DNA of 64,000 nucleotides, from assembly GCF_010671595.1 (NCBI RefSeq), contig NZ_JAABOP010000001.1:1612001-1676000 (forward strand), read 5' to 3'. The position numbers and the translations under genes are program-made. The notes beneath the pieces are model-generated. The model saw only the letters and a list, made by a program, of their open reading frames with translations. It had not been told where the DNA came from and made no database searches. Of this stretch, positions 51,265-60,112 are shown in pieces. Source of the stretch: Muriicola jejuensis. Lineage in GTDB: Bacteria; Bacteroidota; Bacteroidia; Flavobacteriales; Flavobacteriaceae. Position 1 is the stretch's first letter, and the number at the start of each line of letters is the position of its first letter.

Positions 51265-52155
51265 TTATTCCTTCAGGGGCATAAACACCTCTGCCTTCCA
51301 ACTAATCTCATCCACGCCTATATTCGGATTATTGTAAAATACCTCGATCGGGAGACCGGTAACTTCGATGTCGTTTTTCTCCGCATAGTCGAGCAAAGCG
51401 TACCAGGCCCTGTCTGAAGTGATATAATTCCCATTGTAGATTGCCTTTATGGCCTTAACCGGTTTACGATATCCGTACTTGAGATCAGGATGCCGGGGCA
51501 GGCTGTCATTCCTTACGATGGGATAACAGAAGTTGAATTCCAGGCTGTCTTTCCCCATATCCCAGTTCAATATCTCAATAAAGGGTTTCCCGTCTAGTTC
51601 CACCCCGTTATTGACCAGGAAAGGGTCGAGCAGAGGGAAATCGCGCATCATCCCCCCCGCCTTGCCGAATTGGGTGGTCTTGTTGTGAACATAGGCATAG
51701 AAAACGGAATCCAATTCGGCTTCTCCTTCTACCCGGACCCGAATCTTGTCGATGTGGTTGGCCAGGAGGTCTGCGAAATTGCTCAGACTCTTCCTGGTCC
51801 CCTTCTCAAAGTCGGTGTCGTAAAAGGGCACCTTGATCTTGTTCCTGAAACTATAGGCACTGTCCCTAACATAGACCTTAATTCTGGATACCGAATCACT
51901 GACAGCGGAGATCCTCCAGTCATAGATGTGGGTGGAGTCGCCGAAGTGCAGGGTCTGACGGATCTTCTCCAGGTCTTCACCGGCCTCGATCTGGCTGTCA
52001 TCAAGACTGGTATGCCACAATTTGATGATCTGATTGACGGTACCTCTGTTGGCCTTAGCCTCCATGGTTACCAGGTAATCATACGGATAGATAAAAAGGT
52101 ACCAGAGAATCCCCCCTGCGATCAGGAAGGAGAGAGCAATAAGCGCTTTCTTCAT
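51265..52155 (-). CDS. Membrane-anchored GyrI-like (effector-binding domain) protein
   Basis: This 296-aa protein has an N-terminal membrane anchor (about residues 5-27). The last ~120 residues (from AIKAIYNGNYITSDRAWYALLDYAEKND to the final SWKAEVFMPL) look like a GyrI/AraC effector-binding domain, which binds small hydrophobic or cationic molecules. The middle is unassigned. It is the last gene of the VCBS-haloperoxidase operon, 4 bp after the haloperoxidase stop. A role in binding the substrate or product of that enzyme is conceivable but unproven. Confidence 0.7.
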   Translation of the reverse strand: MKKALIALSFLIAGGILWYLFIYPYDYLVTMEAKANRGTVNQIIKLWHTSLDDSQIEAGEDLEKIRQTLHFGDSTHIYDWRISAVSDSVSRIKVYVRDSAYSFRNKIKVPFYDTDFEKGTRKSLSNFADLLANHIDKIRVRVEGEAELDSVFYAYVHNKTTQFGKAGGMMRDFPLLDPFLVNNGVELDGKPFIEILNWDMGKDSLEFNFCYPIVRNDSLPRHPDLKYGYRKPVKAIKAIYNGNYITSDRAWYALLDYAEKNDIEVTGLPIEVFYNNPNIGVDEISWKAEVFMPLKE

Positions 52156-52159
52156 AGGT

Positions 52160-53503
52160 CTACTTGCTTTGTGCCAGTTGTGATTCGTTTTCCGTTTTGA
52201 GTGTATTCACGATATAGGAACCGAGGTCTCGGCCCTGCTTTACGCCCACTTCCACGGCAGCCCGGTAATGGATTCCTCCATACATCCTGCTGATGGCAGC
52301 CTCGTCAGCGGCCTGCCTGAAAGAAGTAAAGGACCGGACAGGGAGGCCATAAGCTAGCTCTGTATCGTCATCAAAGGAAAAATTCTCACCAAAGATGTCT
52401 GTCAGAACGGTAGACGCTGCCCCGGAGACTACGCTGTGTCCACTGGTGTATTCGGGAAATGGTGGGGTTTGGAGGACAGGCTTCCAGTTATCGTCTATGT
52501 GTTCGTTGATCAGGGTCTCCGGCCTGATGAGGTTGCTGCGGTACTTTTCGTCCCAGCAACTTATAAAGGCATCGGCGATGGCCATGGAGGTCTTGGTGTA
52601 AGCGTGAACGGTCTCGTTGAAGTCTGAGTTGGATTTCCTGCAGGCGATCTTCGTGATTCCGATCCAATGTGCCCCAGGGGTGATCTTTTTGGTAGCGAAC
52701 ATCAGGTGTCCACGGGTTACAGACACGTAGGGATTGCAATCCCAAAACTTAGCGATCTCCACCTCTTCTGACTCATCCCCCTCGACTTCCATCTTTTTGC
52801 TGATGTCGTAAACTTCTCTCACTTCCCTGTAGAAATCAGAGCCTTCCTCCATAGAGAACGGAGGGGGCGGAACGGGTTTGAACTGCTCCGCAGAATCGAT
52901 CACAAAAGGCCTGATCTTGCTCCAGTGCGGTTCAATCCCAGCCATATAGGCGGGAGGTGTGGGTTGCCAACGGGAGGGTTCATCTGTGTTTACTGTGAAT
53001 TTGGGCATCGTCCTGGTCTGCTTGTAGTTGTCCTTGTCCATCCAGGCCGCTATGTGTTCCGCAACTTCAAGGCCATAGTCCCTGGAAGCTTCAAATTCCT
53101 TTTTGTTCTGCTCGGACCAGAGAGCGTACAGGCTATCGCGATAGGTATTCATTTGTTCTTCGCTGAAAATGAGTCGCCTGCTGAGATCGATATGTGCGAT
53201 CGCAGCTGCCAGGGCTCTGTTCACCGGTTTTCCGGCGTCCGGGGCAGGGATAGGGCTCAGTTCATGTACCTGCCCGGCCAGGGAAAGGTATCTTTCATCT
53301 TCCTGGGCAATGATCTCGTAGGCCGCGATATTTGGATATGCAAAGATCCTGCTGGCCACAGGGGGCGAAAAGATGTCGTGGATCATGATCTCCGTAACCT
53401 TGTCGACATTGCTGTGCATTAACTCAGGAGAGATCTCTATAGGGGTATCATTTTTCTGACAGCCCACTGAAATCAATATCAGGAGAAGGAGTAATTTCTT
53501 CAT
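52160..53503 (-). CDS. Vanadium-dependent haloperoxidase-like lipoprotein
   Basis: This 447-aa protein of the PAP2/vanadium haloperoxidase superfamily has the vanadate-binding set: Lys and Arg in KYRSNLIRP, SGH (354-356, in EYTSGHSVVSG), Arg406 and the vanadate-ligand His412 (RMYGGIHYR). Such enzymes oxidise halides with H2O2 or hydrolyse phosphates. A lipobox (ISVGC) points to the outer membrane. ATG 53503 is preferred to GTG 53506. It follows three VCBS lipoprotein genes within 2 bp. Confidence 0.88.
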   Translation of the reverse strand: MKKLLLLLILISVGCQKNDTPIEISPELMHSNVDKVTEIMIHDIFSPPVASRIFAYPNIAAYEIIAQEDERYLSLAGQVHELSPIPAPDAGKPVNRALAAAIAHIDLSRRLIFSEEQMNTYRDSLYALWSEQNKKEFEASRDYGLEVAEHIAAWMDKDNYKQTRTMPKFTVNTDEPSRWQPTPPAYMAGIEPHWSKIRPFVIDSAEQFKPVPPPPFSMEEGSDFYREVREVYDISKKMEVEGDESEEVEIAKFWDCNPYVSVTRGHLMFATKKITPGAHWIGITKIACRKSNSDFNETVHAYTKTSMAIADAFISCWDEKYRSNLIRPETLINEHIDDNWKPVLQTPPFPEYTSGHSVVSGAASTVLTDIFGENFSFDDDTELAYGLPVRSFTSFRQAADEAAISRMYGGIHYRAAVEVGVKQGRDLGSYIVNTLKTENESQLAQSK

Positions 53504-53505
53504 CA

Positions 53506-56500
53506 CTATTCTTTTTTGTTTATGAATTGGTATACTTGGGAGGCATCATTATTAAATGTTGCCAGTAAATAAGGTTGTCCCTGAACGGTTAGTATATTGA
53601 GATGCCGGACGGACTTCTGGATAAAGTCGAGTCCCAATCGGTCCCCCGAAATTACATCATTTTTACCTTTTATCATAGCCCCGGCAAATGCTCCGAGCCT
53701 CCCGTGATATGGTTTTACACCAAAATAATTGCCGCCTGCCAGGACCTCTTCCGTCCCGTCCCCGTCAAAATCATATTTAAGAAAAGACATGACAGGGGCG
53801 ACCTGCAATTCCATCGGGAAGGGAACGAAAGTGAATTTACCTTCCCTGTTCTCCAGATATCCGGACCTCAATTCGGTTACCTCCAAAATGACTGCCTGCT
53901 TCAGTTGATCCCGTTCCAGAATTTCTTTGATGGGTTTTCCGGCGAAGGACCTGTATGTTGTGAATTTCTTCCTGAGGCTTACCATTTGATCGGCCAGGCC
54001 CTTCAACCCCTCTATAGGATAGTCTTTCCCTTCTTTTACCGTCGTCAGGATGGTTTCGGTATTCCCATTATTGTCGAAATCTCCGTAATAGAGCTTCATG
54101 GGGTCTTTCCCGGAAGCCTTGAACTTGGTGTTGAGACCCCAGTTCCCGAGTAGGTAATCAGTATCCCCGTCCTGGTCTATGTCAAAAGCGATCAGGCTTT
54201 CCCATAGCCCGGAAACAGGCATGTCCAGTACCCGATCCCGCACGAGTTTCCCCCCTTCGTTCTTAAAGAATACAGGGGATATCCATTCTCCCACTACGAT
54301 AAGATCGGGCGTGCCATCCGCATTGTAATCGTCCCAGATAGCGCCTGTTACCATTCCTATATTTTCAAGGTCTTCGTTTTCAACTCTTTGCAATACCCCC
54401 TGGTTGTTCAAAAGGATAAAGGAATCGGGCGCTTTCCCAAAATCATTCGTGATCATCTGGTTGCCCACGAACAGGTCGATATCTCCATCCCCGTCAAAGT
54501 CGGCCGGGGCTACCACAGAAGCATTTTGAAAGGAGTCGGGCAGTGCCTGTTTGATGTAGGTTGAATCCCCTTTTAGAAAATAGGAATCCAGTAAAGGGAC
54601 CATCTGATTGTAAAAATCAGCACCCCCGGTACCGATGTACAGGTCGTTCCTTCCGTCTTTATTAAGGTCTGCTATGACGGCGGAGATATCCTCGGTGATT
54701 GAATCCCGGGCGATACTCTCTATCTTTTTCTGCTCGAACCCCCCGTCGGTCTGGACGTAAATCCTGGGAGGATCAAATTTGGATCCGCCGAAAAAGACGT
54801 CTTCTTTCCCATCCCCGTCGAGATCCCCAACAGCTACCGCCGGCCCACGGTCGGAACACTGATACGGAATGAGTTTTTGCCGGTTGAAATCGAGGTAGGG
54901 ATCTTCCCTGTGGACAAATTCCAGCCCTAAATTCCCCTCCACTTTTTTGAAAAGGGGACGTTTATTGGGTTTCAACCAGGGGGGACTAAAGGCTTGGCCC
55001 CCCTGTTGCTGTATGACCAGCGTCTGGTTTGGGGTTACATTTTTCAGGACCTGCGTGGTCCTATCTGGCCAGAGGATCCTCAGGGAATCGATGTTTTCGG
55101 TCGATCCGTAACCGAAATGGACCAGGGGTTCAGATGAGGCCTGGAACCCCCGTACGGTGTACATTTCCCGTGACTGAAGGATCCCCTGGTGGTAAGACAG
55201 GATTTTGGTTCCAATTCCAAAGGGATTTTTGCCCATGTATTTCAGTTTGATCTTGAGATAGCTGGCATCCGGCCCGGATTGGTTCACGTACAGAGAGGCT
55301 TCGCTGTTGACGTTGTTTACTACCAGGTCGAGGTCTCCGTCATTGTCCAGGTCGCCCAGGGCAGTGGCTCCGGAAACCAGAGTGTCCCTGGCGATCCAGT
55401 CCCGGGAGCGATCCTCGAACTGTGCGTTCTTCAATCCCTGAAAAATAAAATTATGGGTCCTTCCGGAAGGCATCATGTCCAGGGCTTCCTGGTCTACCAG
55501 CTTGGTATTGTCTATTTTCTTTTTGATCTGTTCATCGGAAACAAAGTTGATAAAATCCAGGTCGTTGGGCCGTTTCGGGATGCCGTTGGAAATAAATACA
55601 TCCTGTTCCCCATCTGCATTGAAATCGGCGAATAAGGCACTCCAGCTCCAATCCGTGGCGGCAATGCCGCTCATCAGGGCCGTCTCTTCAAAACCGGATC
55701 CCGGCCTGTTGATCTGAAGCATATTCCTCGTAAACTGGTAATGGTATCCATACTGGTTTATGCGGAGTTTCTGTATCTGCACATCATCGTCCCCTTCGGA
55801 GGATTTAAGGACCGTCTCGTCTTCCGGAAGCATGTCCAGGGACAGGATGTCTGGCCAGCCGTCGTGGTTGATATCCGCGATATCATTACCCATGGAGAAG
55901 CGGGTTGTATGGGTGAAGTAGGTTTTGAGTTCTTCGGAAAAGGTACCGTCCCTGTTGTTGAGGTAGTAATAATCATCCTCGTGGAAATCATTTCCCACGT
56001 AAATATCCGGGTACCCATCCCCGTTGAAGTCGCTCACAGCGATCCCAAGGCCGTAACCGTTGACGCCCCCGAAAATTCCCGCCTCTTCGCTCACATCCGT
56101 AAACCTGTCGCCGTCATTGCGGAGCAACCTGTCCCCGGTCTGGAAATCGCGTTTATACCTCAGGTCTGCCTTGCCAAAGGATTCCTGGGTGTGCACGGCA
56201 TGGTTGAGGAGGTAGAGGTCCAGATCCCCGTCCAGGTCGTAGTCCAGAAAAGCCGCGTTGGAACTGAAGGTGTCAAAATCCAGCCCATATTGGGCAGCAC
56301 TTTCGGTAAATGTCAGGTCCCCGTTATTGATAAAGAGTTCGTTATAACCATTAAATCCGTTGATCCCTACTACCGCACAGACGTAGATATCGAGGAGGCC
56401 ATCCCCGTTAACGTCTCCCATGACCGTTCCCGCATTCCAGGAACTATTGCCCCCTACACCGGCCTTATCGGTTATATCCTCGAACGTGAGGTTCCCTTTG

Positions 56501-56763
56501 TTGAGGTAGAGTTTGTTCTTCACCTGATTGCCCGAGAAGTAAATATCCGGAAGGTCATCGCCGTTGATATCGCCTATGGCAACCCCACCTCCATTGTAGA
56601 AGTAGAGGTAATCGAGGATGTTGAGGTCATCGGTCTCCGTGAGCGTATTGCTGAAGGTGATGCCTGTCTCGTCGGATGGGGGATTGGAAAAGAGATCCCC
56701 CTCCTTTTTTTTGCAGTTGAGCAGGAGTAGTAGAAGGCCGATAAGAATGACAATCCTATTCAT
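53506..56763 (-). CDS. VCBS/FG-GAP-repeat and ASPIC-domain lipoprotein (third in operon)
   Basis: This 1085-aa lipoprotein (lipobox LLNC, then KKKEGD, similar to surface export signals) has an N-terminal beta-propeller of FG-GAP/VCBS repeats with Ca-binding loops of the DxNxDGxxD type (about residues 55-400). A UnbV/ASPIC domain (about 490-570) and a second repeat block (about 620-950) follow. It resembles the CRTAC1-like proteins of Bacteroidota, probably a surface binding protein for polysaccharide or protein. It shares 8 bp with the end of the upstream paralogue and is 2 bp from the haloperoxidase gene. Confidence 0.88.
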   Translation of the reverse strand: MNRIVILIGLLLLLLNCKKKEGDLFSNPPSDETGITFSNTLTETDDLNILDYLYFYNGGGVAIGDINGDDLPDIYFSGNQVKNKLYLNKGNLTFEDITDKAGVGGNSSWNAGTVMGDVNGDGLLDIYVCAVVGINGFNGYNELFINNGDLTFTESAAQYGLDFDTFSSNAAFLDYDLDGDLDLYLLNHAVHTQESFGKADLRYKRDFQTGDRLLRNDGDRFTDVSEEAGIFGGVNGYGLGIAVSDFNGDGYPDIYVGNDFHEDDYYYLNNRDGTFSEELKTYFTHTTRFSMGNDIADINHDGWPDILSLDMLPEDETVLKSSEGDDDVQIQKLRINQYGYHYQFTRNMLQINRPGSGFEETALMSGIAATDWSWSALFADFNADGEQDVFISNGIPKRPNDLDFINFVSDEQIKKKIDNTKLVDQEALDMMPSGRTHNFIFQGLKNAQFEDRSRDWIARDTLVSGATALGDLDNDGDLDLVVNNVNSEASLYVNQSGPDASYLKIKLKYMGKNPFGIGTKILSYHQGILQSREMYTVRGFQASSEPLVHFGYGSTENIDSLRILWPDRTTQVLKNVTPNQTLVIQQQGGQAFSPPWLKPNKRPLFKKVEGNLGLEFVHREDPYLDFNRQKLIPYQCSDRGPAVAVGDLDGDGKEDVFFGGSKFDPPRIYVQTDGGFEQKKIESIARDSITEDISAVIADLNKDGRNDLYIGTGGADFYNQMVPLLDSYFLKGDSTYIKQALPDSFQNASVVAPADFDGDGDIDLFVGNQMITNDFGKAPDSFILLNNQGVLQRVENEDLENIGMVTGAIWDDYNADGTPDLIVVGEWISPVFFKNEGGKLVRDRVLDMPVSGLWESLIAFDIDQDGDTDYLLGNWGLNTKFKASGKDPMKLYYGDFDNNGNTETILTTVKEGKDYPIEGLKGLADQMVSLRKKFTTYRSFAGKPIKEILERDQLKQAVILEVTELRSGYLENREGKFTFVPFPMELQVAPVMSFLKYDFDGDGTEEVLAGGNYFGVKPYHGRLGAFAGAMIKGKNDVISGDRLGLDFIQKSVRHLNILTVQGQPYLLATFNNDASQVYQFINKKE

Positions 56764-59700
56764 TGATTTTGTAGATCTTAGGTTGGGAATCGTTGATCGC
56801 TGCGATCAGGAATAAACTGCCATTTCGGTCCTTGAACTGTCCCAGGTGTTTAACCTCATCCCGTATAAAGAATCCACTTCTGGTGTAGTCCTCCCAGTGG
56901 AAATCGAGGTCCTTGTTCCCGAGGAGCACATTTCCATAACTGGCGTCCAGCCTGGAGTACTGGGGTTTGAATTCGAAATTATTTCCTCCCATGATAAGAT
57001 CCAGATACCCGTCATTGTTGATATCCGTGCAGGAGATCCCGCAAACACAGGACAGCTGCACCCTGGTGGGAAGGACCTTGGTGGTGAATTTCCCCCCTCC
57101 TTCATTGATAGCGATGACCGACTCCGAAATGGAGGATTTTTTCATGATCGAAGTTTGGATGACCCCCGGAGGCCAGAGCTCATCAATACTCCGCCTGGCA
57201 TACTCAGAGGCCTTGAGGTTTTGCTTCTTCAGGGATACGATCTGATTAGTGAGCTCTTTTTTCTGATGCAAGGGGTAGTCCCTGCCATTTTCCTGCATGG
57301 TCACGATCTGTTCAATGGTACCGTTCCCGTCAAAATCATTCACCCATATTTTCATGGGTTTATCTGCTTCCGGCTTATAGTGCAGGTTAGCACCCTGGTT
57401 GCCAAGGATCAGGTCGTTGTCCCCGTCATTGTCGAGGTCCGCGACTTCCACCACGTTCCACCAACCGTCCATGCGGTCGAGGTCGGTCGACATTTTGGAA
57501 AGGCGCCTTCCGGAATTCCTGAAGATCTTTGGAGTTCCCCATTCTGAGACCGTGACCAGGTCCTTTCGGCCATCCCCGTCCATGTCTGCCCAGGTGGCAT
57601 CTGTGATCATACCGGCATCCCTGAGGTCATAGGCCAGGCGTTCTGTGGCGTCACGGAAGGTCCCATCTCCATTGTTCTCGAGGAACAGGTGGTCAGGATC
57701 TACCCCATAGGTACCCACCACACTCCTGGAACCGATAAAGACATCCACATCCCCGTCCCCGTCAAAATCGTAAGGGGCTATGGTAGAGGTGTTTTTATAA
57801 GCAGAAGGCAAAGGCACTTCAGAACGTGAAAATTTGCCTTTTCCATCGTTGACATAAAGTCTGTTGCGGTACGAGAGTTCCTCCCCTACCTGGTTTCCTC
57901 CTGAACCCACCATTAGGTCCAGATCGCCGTCCCCATCTGCGTCGAAAAAGGAGGCCGAGGTATCTTCATATCCCAGGTCTTCGAGGAATGTACTTTCCGA
58001 CAGGGGACGTACTTTTCCATTGCCCAGATGTTTGTAGAGGGTACCGGGCTGACCCGAGGCTCCACCCAGAAAGATATCTTCATTTCCGTCCCCGTCCACA
58101 TCACCGATCGCAAGGGCCGGGCCTTCTTCGGATAGCAATTTGTAGATCAGGCCTTCGTAATCAAAATCGTTGTAATTGTTCTCCTGATGTGCCGCCAGGG
58201 TATTGTTGGGAACCTCCTGCAGCAACGGAATGATACGTTCGGGCTTTGGGGGCATATACGTACCTTCCGATTGATCATAGCTCAACAACAGGGTCTGGTC
58301 TGAGGCGATGTCCGCAAGCTTCTGGGTCCTGTCATCAGGCCAGATCACCCTCAGAGAATCAATCTTAGAGGTTTTGCCAAGGCCGATGGTCATGATGTAA
58401 TCCATGGAGGACTGGAATCCTCTGGAGGGGATCAGTTCCTGGAAGATTACGGTATTCCCGAGGTAGAGATTCACCGTGGTCCCGATGGCGAATTTGTTCT
58501 TTTCGGGCCCCTGGAATTTCAGTTTGATGAAATGGTTCTCCGTCATGGAATCCGTATGGTTCTCGTAAAGGAAGGCCTCCATATTGACATTGCTTACAAC
58601 GAGGTCGAGGTCCCCGTCATTGTCTAGGTCCCCATAGCCGGCACCATTCGACATGGTGGGTAACTCAAACCCCCAATCCTTATTGGCATTGGAGAATGTG
58701 AGGTCCCGGTTGTTCCTGTATGCGTAATTGGGTTGTGGCCTGATGGGCATTTTGTTGATGATGGAATCGATGGATTCCTTACGCCCGGTCAGGGCCATTT
58801 TCTGGATGATCTCATTGGCGAAGAAATCCACAAAATCGAGGTCAGTAAGATCGTGGTTGATGCCGTTGGTCACGAAGATGTCCCGGAACCCGTCATTGTC
58901 CATGTCGAACATGAGCCCGGCCCAACTCCAGTCGGTCGCATCTACCCCACTGAAGTAGGCGATCTCAGAAAAGGAGCCATTCCCGTTGTTCAACTGGAGG
59001 GTGTTCTGTATGTATTGCTGGTAAAAATCCTTTTCCTGTTTCAGACGAAAGACATCGTACCCGTCAAATTCCATGACCGATTTAACACGTTCATCTGCCT
59101 CCGGGAGCATGTCTGTGATAAAGATCTCGGCATGCCCGTCATTGTTGATATCGGCCATATCGATGCCCATGGCAGAAAGGGAAAGGTGGGAGGTCCAGCC
59201 CTTGATGTCTTCTGTGAAGGTACCATCCCGGTTATTGATATAGAGGTAGTCCCTTTCATAGAAATCATTGGAGACATAGATATCGGGGTACAGGTCCTTG
59301 TTGATATCCGTGATCATGATGCCGAGACCAAAACCGATCAGGCTCCCGTAGATCCCTGCCTGCTCGCTTACATCCACGAACTTTCCGTCATCATTCCTGA
59401 GGAGCATATCGCCTACACCCCTGAAAATATCGGGTACACCTTCCCAGTCCTGGGCCCTTACTTCCCGCTGGGCGGCGTATCCAAGGCTGCTCACGGGAAT
59501 ATTGCTGTTATTCAGGATATAGGCATCCAGGTCGCCATCCTTGTCGTAGTCAAAGAAGGAGGCATGGGTAGAGAACCCGGTTTTGGCAAGGTTGTACTCT
59601 GCCGCTCTCTCTGTAAACGTAAGGTCCCCGTTGTTGATGTAGAGGTCGTTGTCGTGGTTGTTTCCCTCCATATTCCCGGCATTGCTGACATAGATATCGA

Positions 59701-60112
59701 GCAGCCCATCCTGGTTTATATCGACCATTACCACTCCGGTAGACCAGGGCTTGCTTCCTTCCACCCCGGCAGAGGCCGAAATGTCTTGGAATTTCAGCCC
59801 CCCTTTGTTCAGGTAGAGTTTGTTGCTGACCATGTTCCCCGTGAGGTAGATATCGGGCAGGCCGTCGTTGTTGATATCGCCGATGGCGACCCCACCTCCG
59901 TTGTAGAAGTTCCTGTATTTAAAGATGTTGAAGTTCTTCTGATTTTCCACCACGTTTACAAAATCTATACCCGTTCTCGAAGAGGGGAGGAGGGAAAAGA
60001 GCGTCGGGGCAGCTTCCTCGGCCGCCTCTTTCTTCCCGCTTTCAGAAGTACAGGCCGCGAGCCAAAGGGTCATACCCAAAATAAGCAGCCGTCCTACATT
60101 CTTTGTTCTCAT
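56756..60112 (-). CDS. VCBS/FG-GAP-repeat and ASPIC-domain lipoprotein (second in operon)
   Basis: This 1118-aa lipoprotein (lipobox LAAC) has the same plan as its two neighbours. It opens with YNGGGVAIGDINNDGLPDIY, then FG-GAP/VCBS repeats, an ASPIC-type domain (about 510-600, with KFAIGTTVNLYLGN and IDSLRVIWPDDRT) and a second block of repeats. A C-terminal segment carries LHQKKELTNQIVSLKK. The post-Cys region is Glu/Lys/Ala-rich. It overlaps the preceding paralogue by 4 bp (ATGA) and the following one by 8 bp. Confidence 0.88.
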   Translation of the reverse strand: MRTKNVGRLLILGMTLWLAACTSESGKKEAAEEAAPTLFSLLPSSRTGIDFVNVVENQKNFNIFKYRNFYNGGGVAIGDINNDGLPDIYLTGNMVSNKLYLNKGGLKFQDISASAGVEGSKPWSTGVVMVDINQDGLLDIYVSNAGNMEGNNHDNDLYINNGDLTFTERAAEYNLAKTGFSTHASFFDYDKDGDLDAYILNNSNIPVSSLGYAAQREVRAQDWEGVPDIFRGVGDMLLRNDDGKFVDVSEQAGIYGSLIGFGLGIMITDINKDLYPDIYVSNDFYERDYLYINNRDGTFTEDIKGWTSHLSLSAMGIDMADINNDGHAEIFITDMLPEADERVKSVMEFDGYDVFRLKQEKDFYQQYIQNTLQLNNGNGSFSEIAYFSGVDATDWSWAGLMFDMDNDGFRDIFVTNGINHDLTDLDFVDFFANEIIQKMALTGRKESIDSIINKMPIRPQPNYAYRNNRDLTFSNANKDWGFELPTMSNGAGYGDLDNDGDLDLVVSNVNMEAFLYENHTDSMTENHFIKLKFQGPEKNKFAIGTTVNLYLGNTVIFQELIPSRGFQSSMDYIMTIGLGKTSKIDSLRVIWPDDRTQKLADIASDQTLLLSYDQSEGTYMPPKPERIIPLLQEVPNNTLAAHQENNYNDFDYEGLIYKLLSEEGPALAIGDVDGDGNEDIFLGGASGQPGTLYKHLGNGKVRPLSESTFLEDLGYEDTSASFFDADGDGDLDLMVGSGGNQVGEELSYRNRLYVNDGKGKFSRSEVPLPSAYKNTSTIAPYDFDGDGDVDVFIGSRSVVGTYGVDPDHLFLENNGDGTFRDATERLAYDLRDAGMITDATWADMDGDGRKDLVTVSEWGTPKIFRNSGRRLSKMSTDLDRMDGWWNVVEVADLDNDGDNDLILGNQGANLHYKPEADKPMKIWVNDFDGNGTIEQIVTMQENGRDYPLHQKKELTNQIVSLKKQNLKASEYARRSIDELWPPGVIQTSIMKKSSISESVIAINEGGGKFTTKVLPTRVQLSCVCGISCTDINNDGYLDLIMGGNNFEFKPQYSRLDASYGNVLLGNKDLDFHWEDYTRSGFFIRDEVKHLGQFKDRNGSLFLIAAINDSQPKIYKINE

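Noticed and set aside
55741-56730. 329-codon plus-strand frame opposite another VCBS gene
   Set aside because: Same antisense artefact of the repeat codons; no recognisable domain or start signal.
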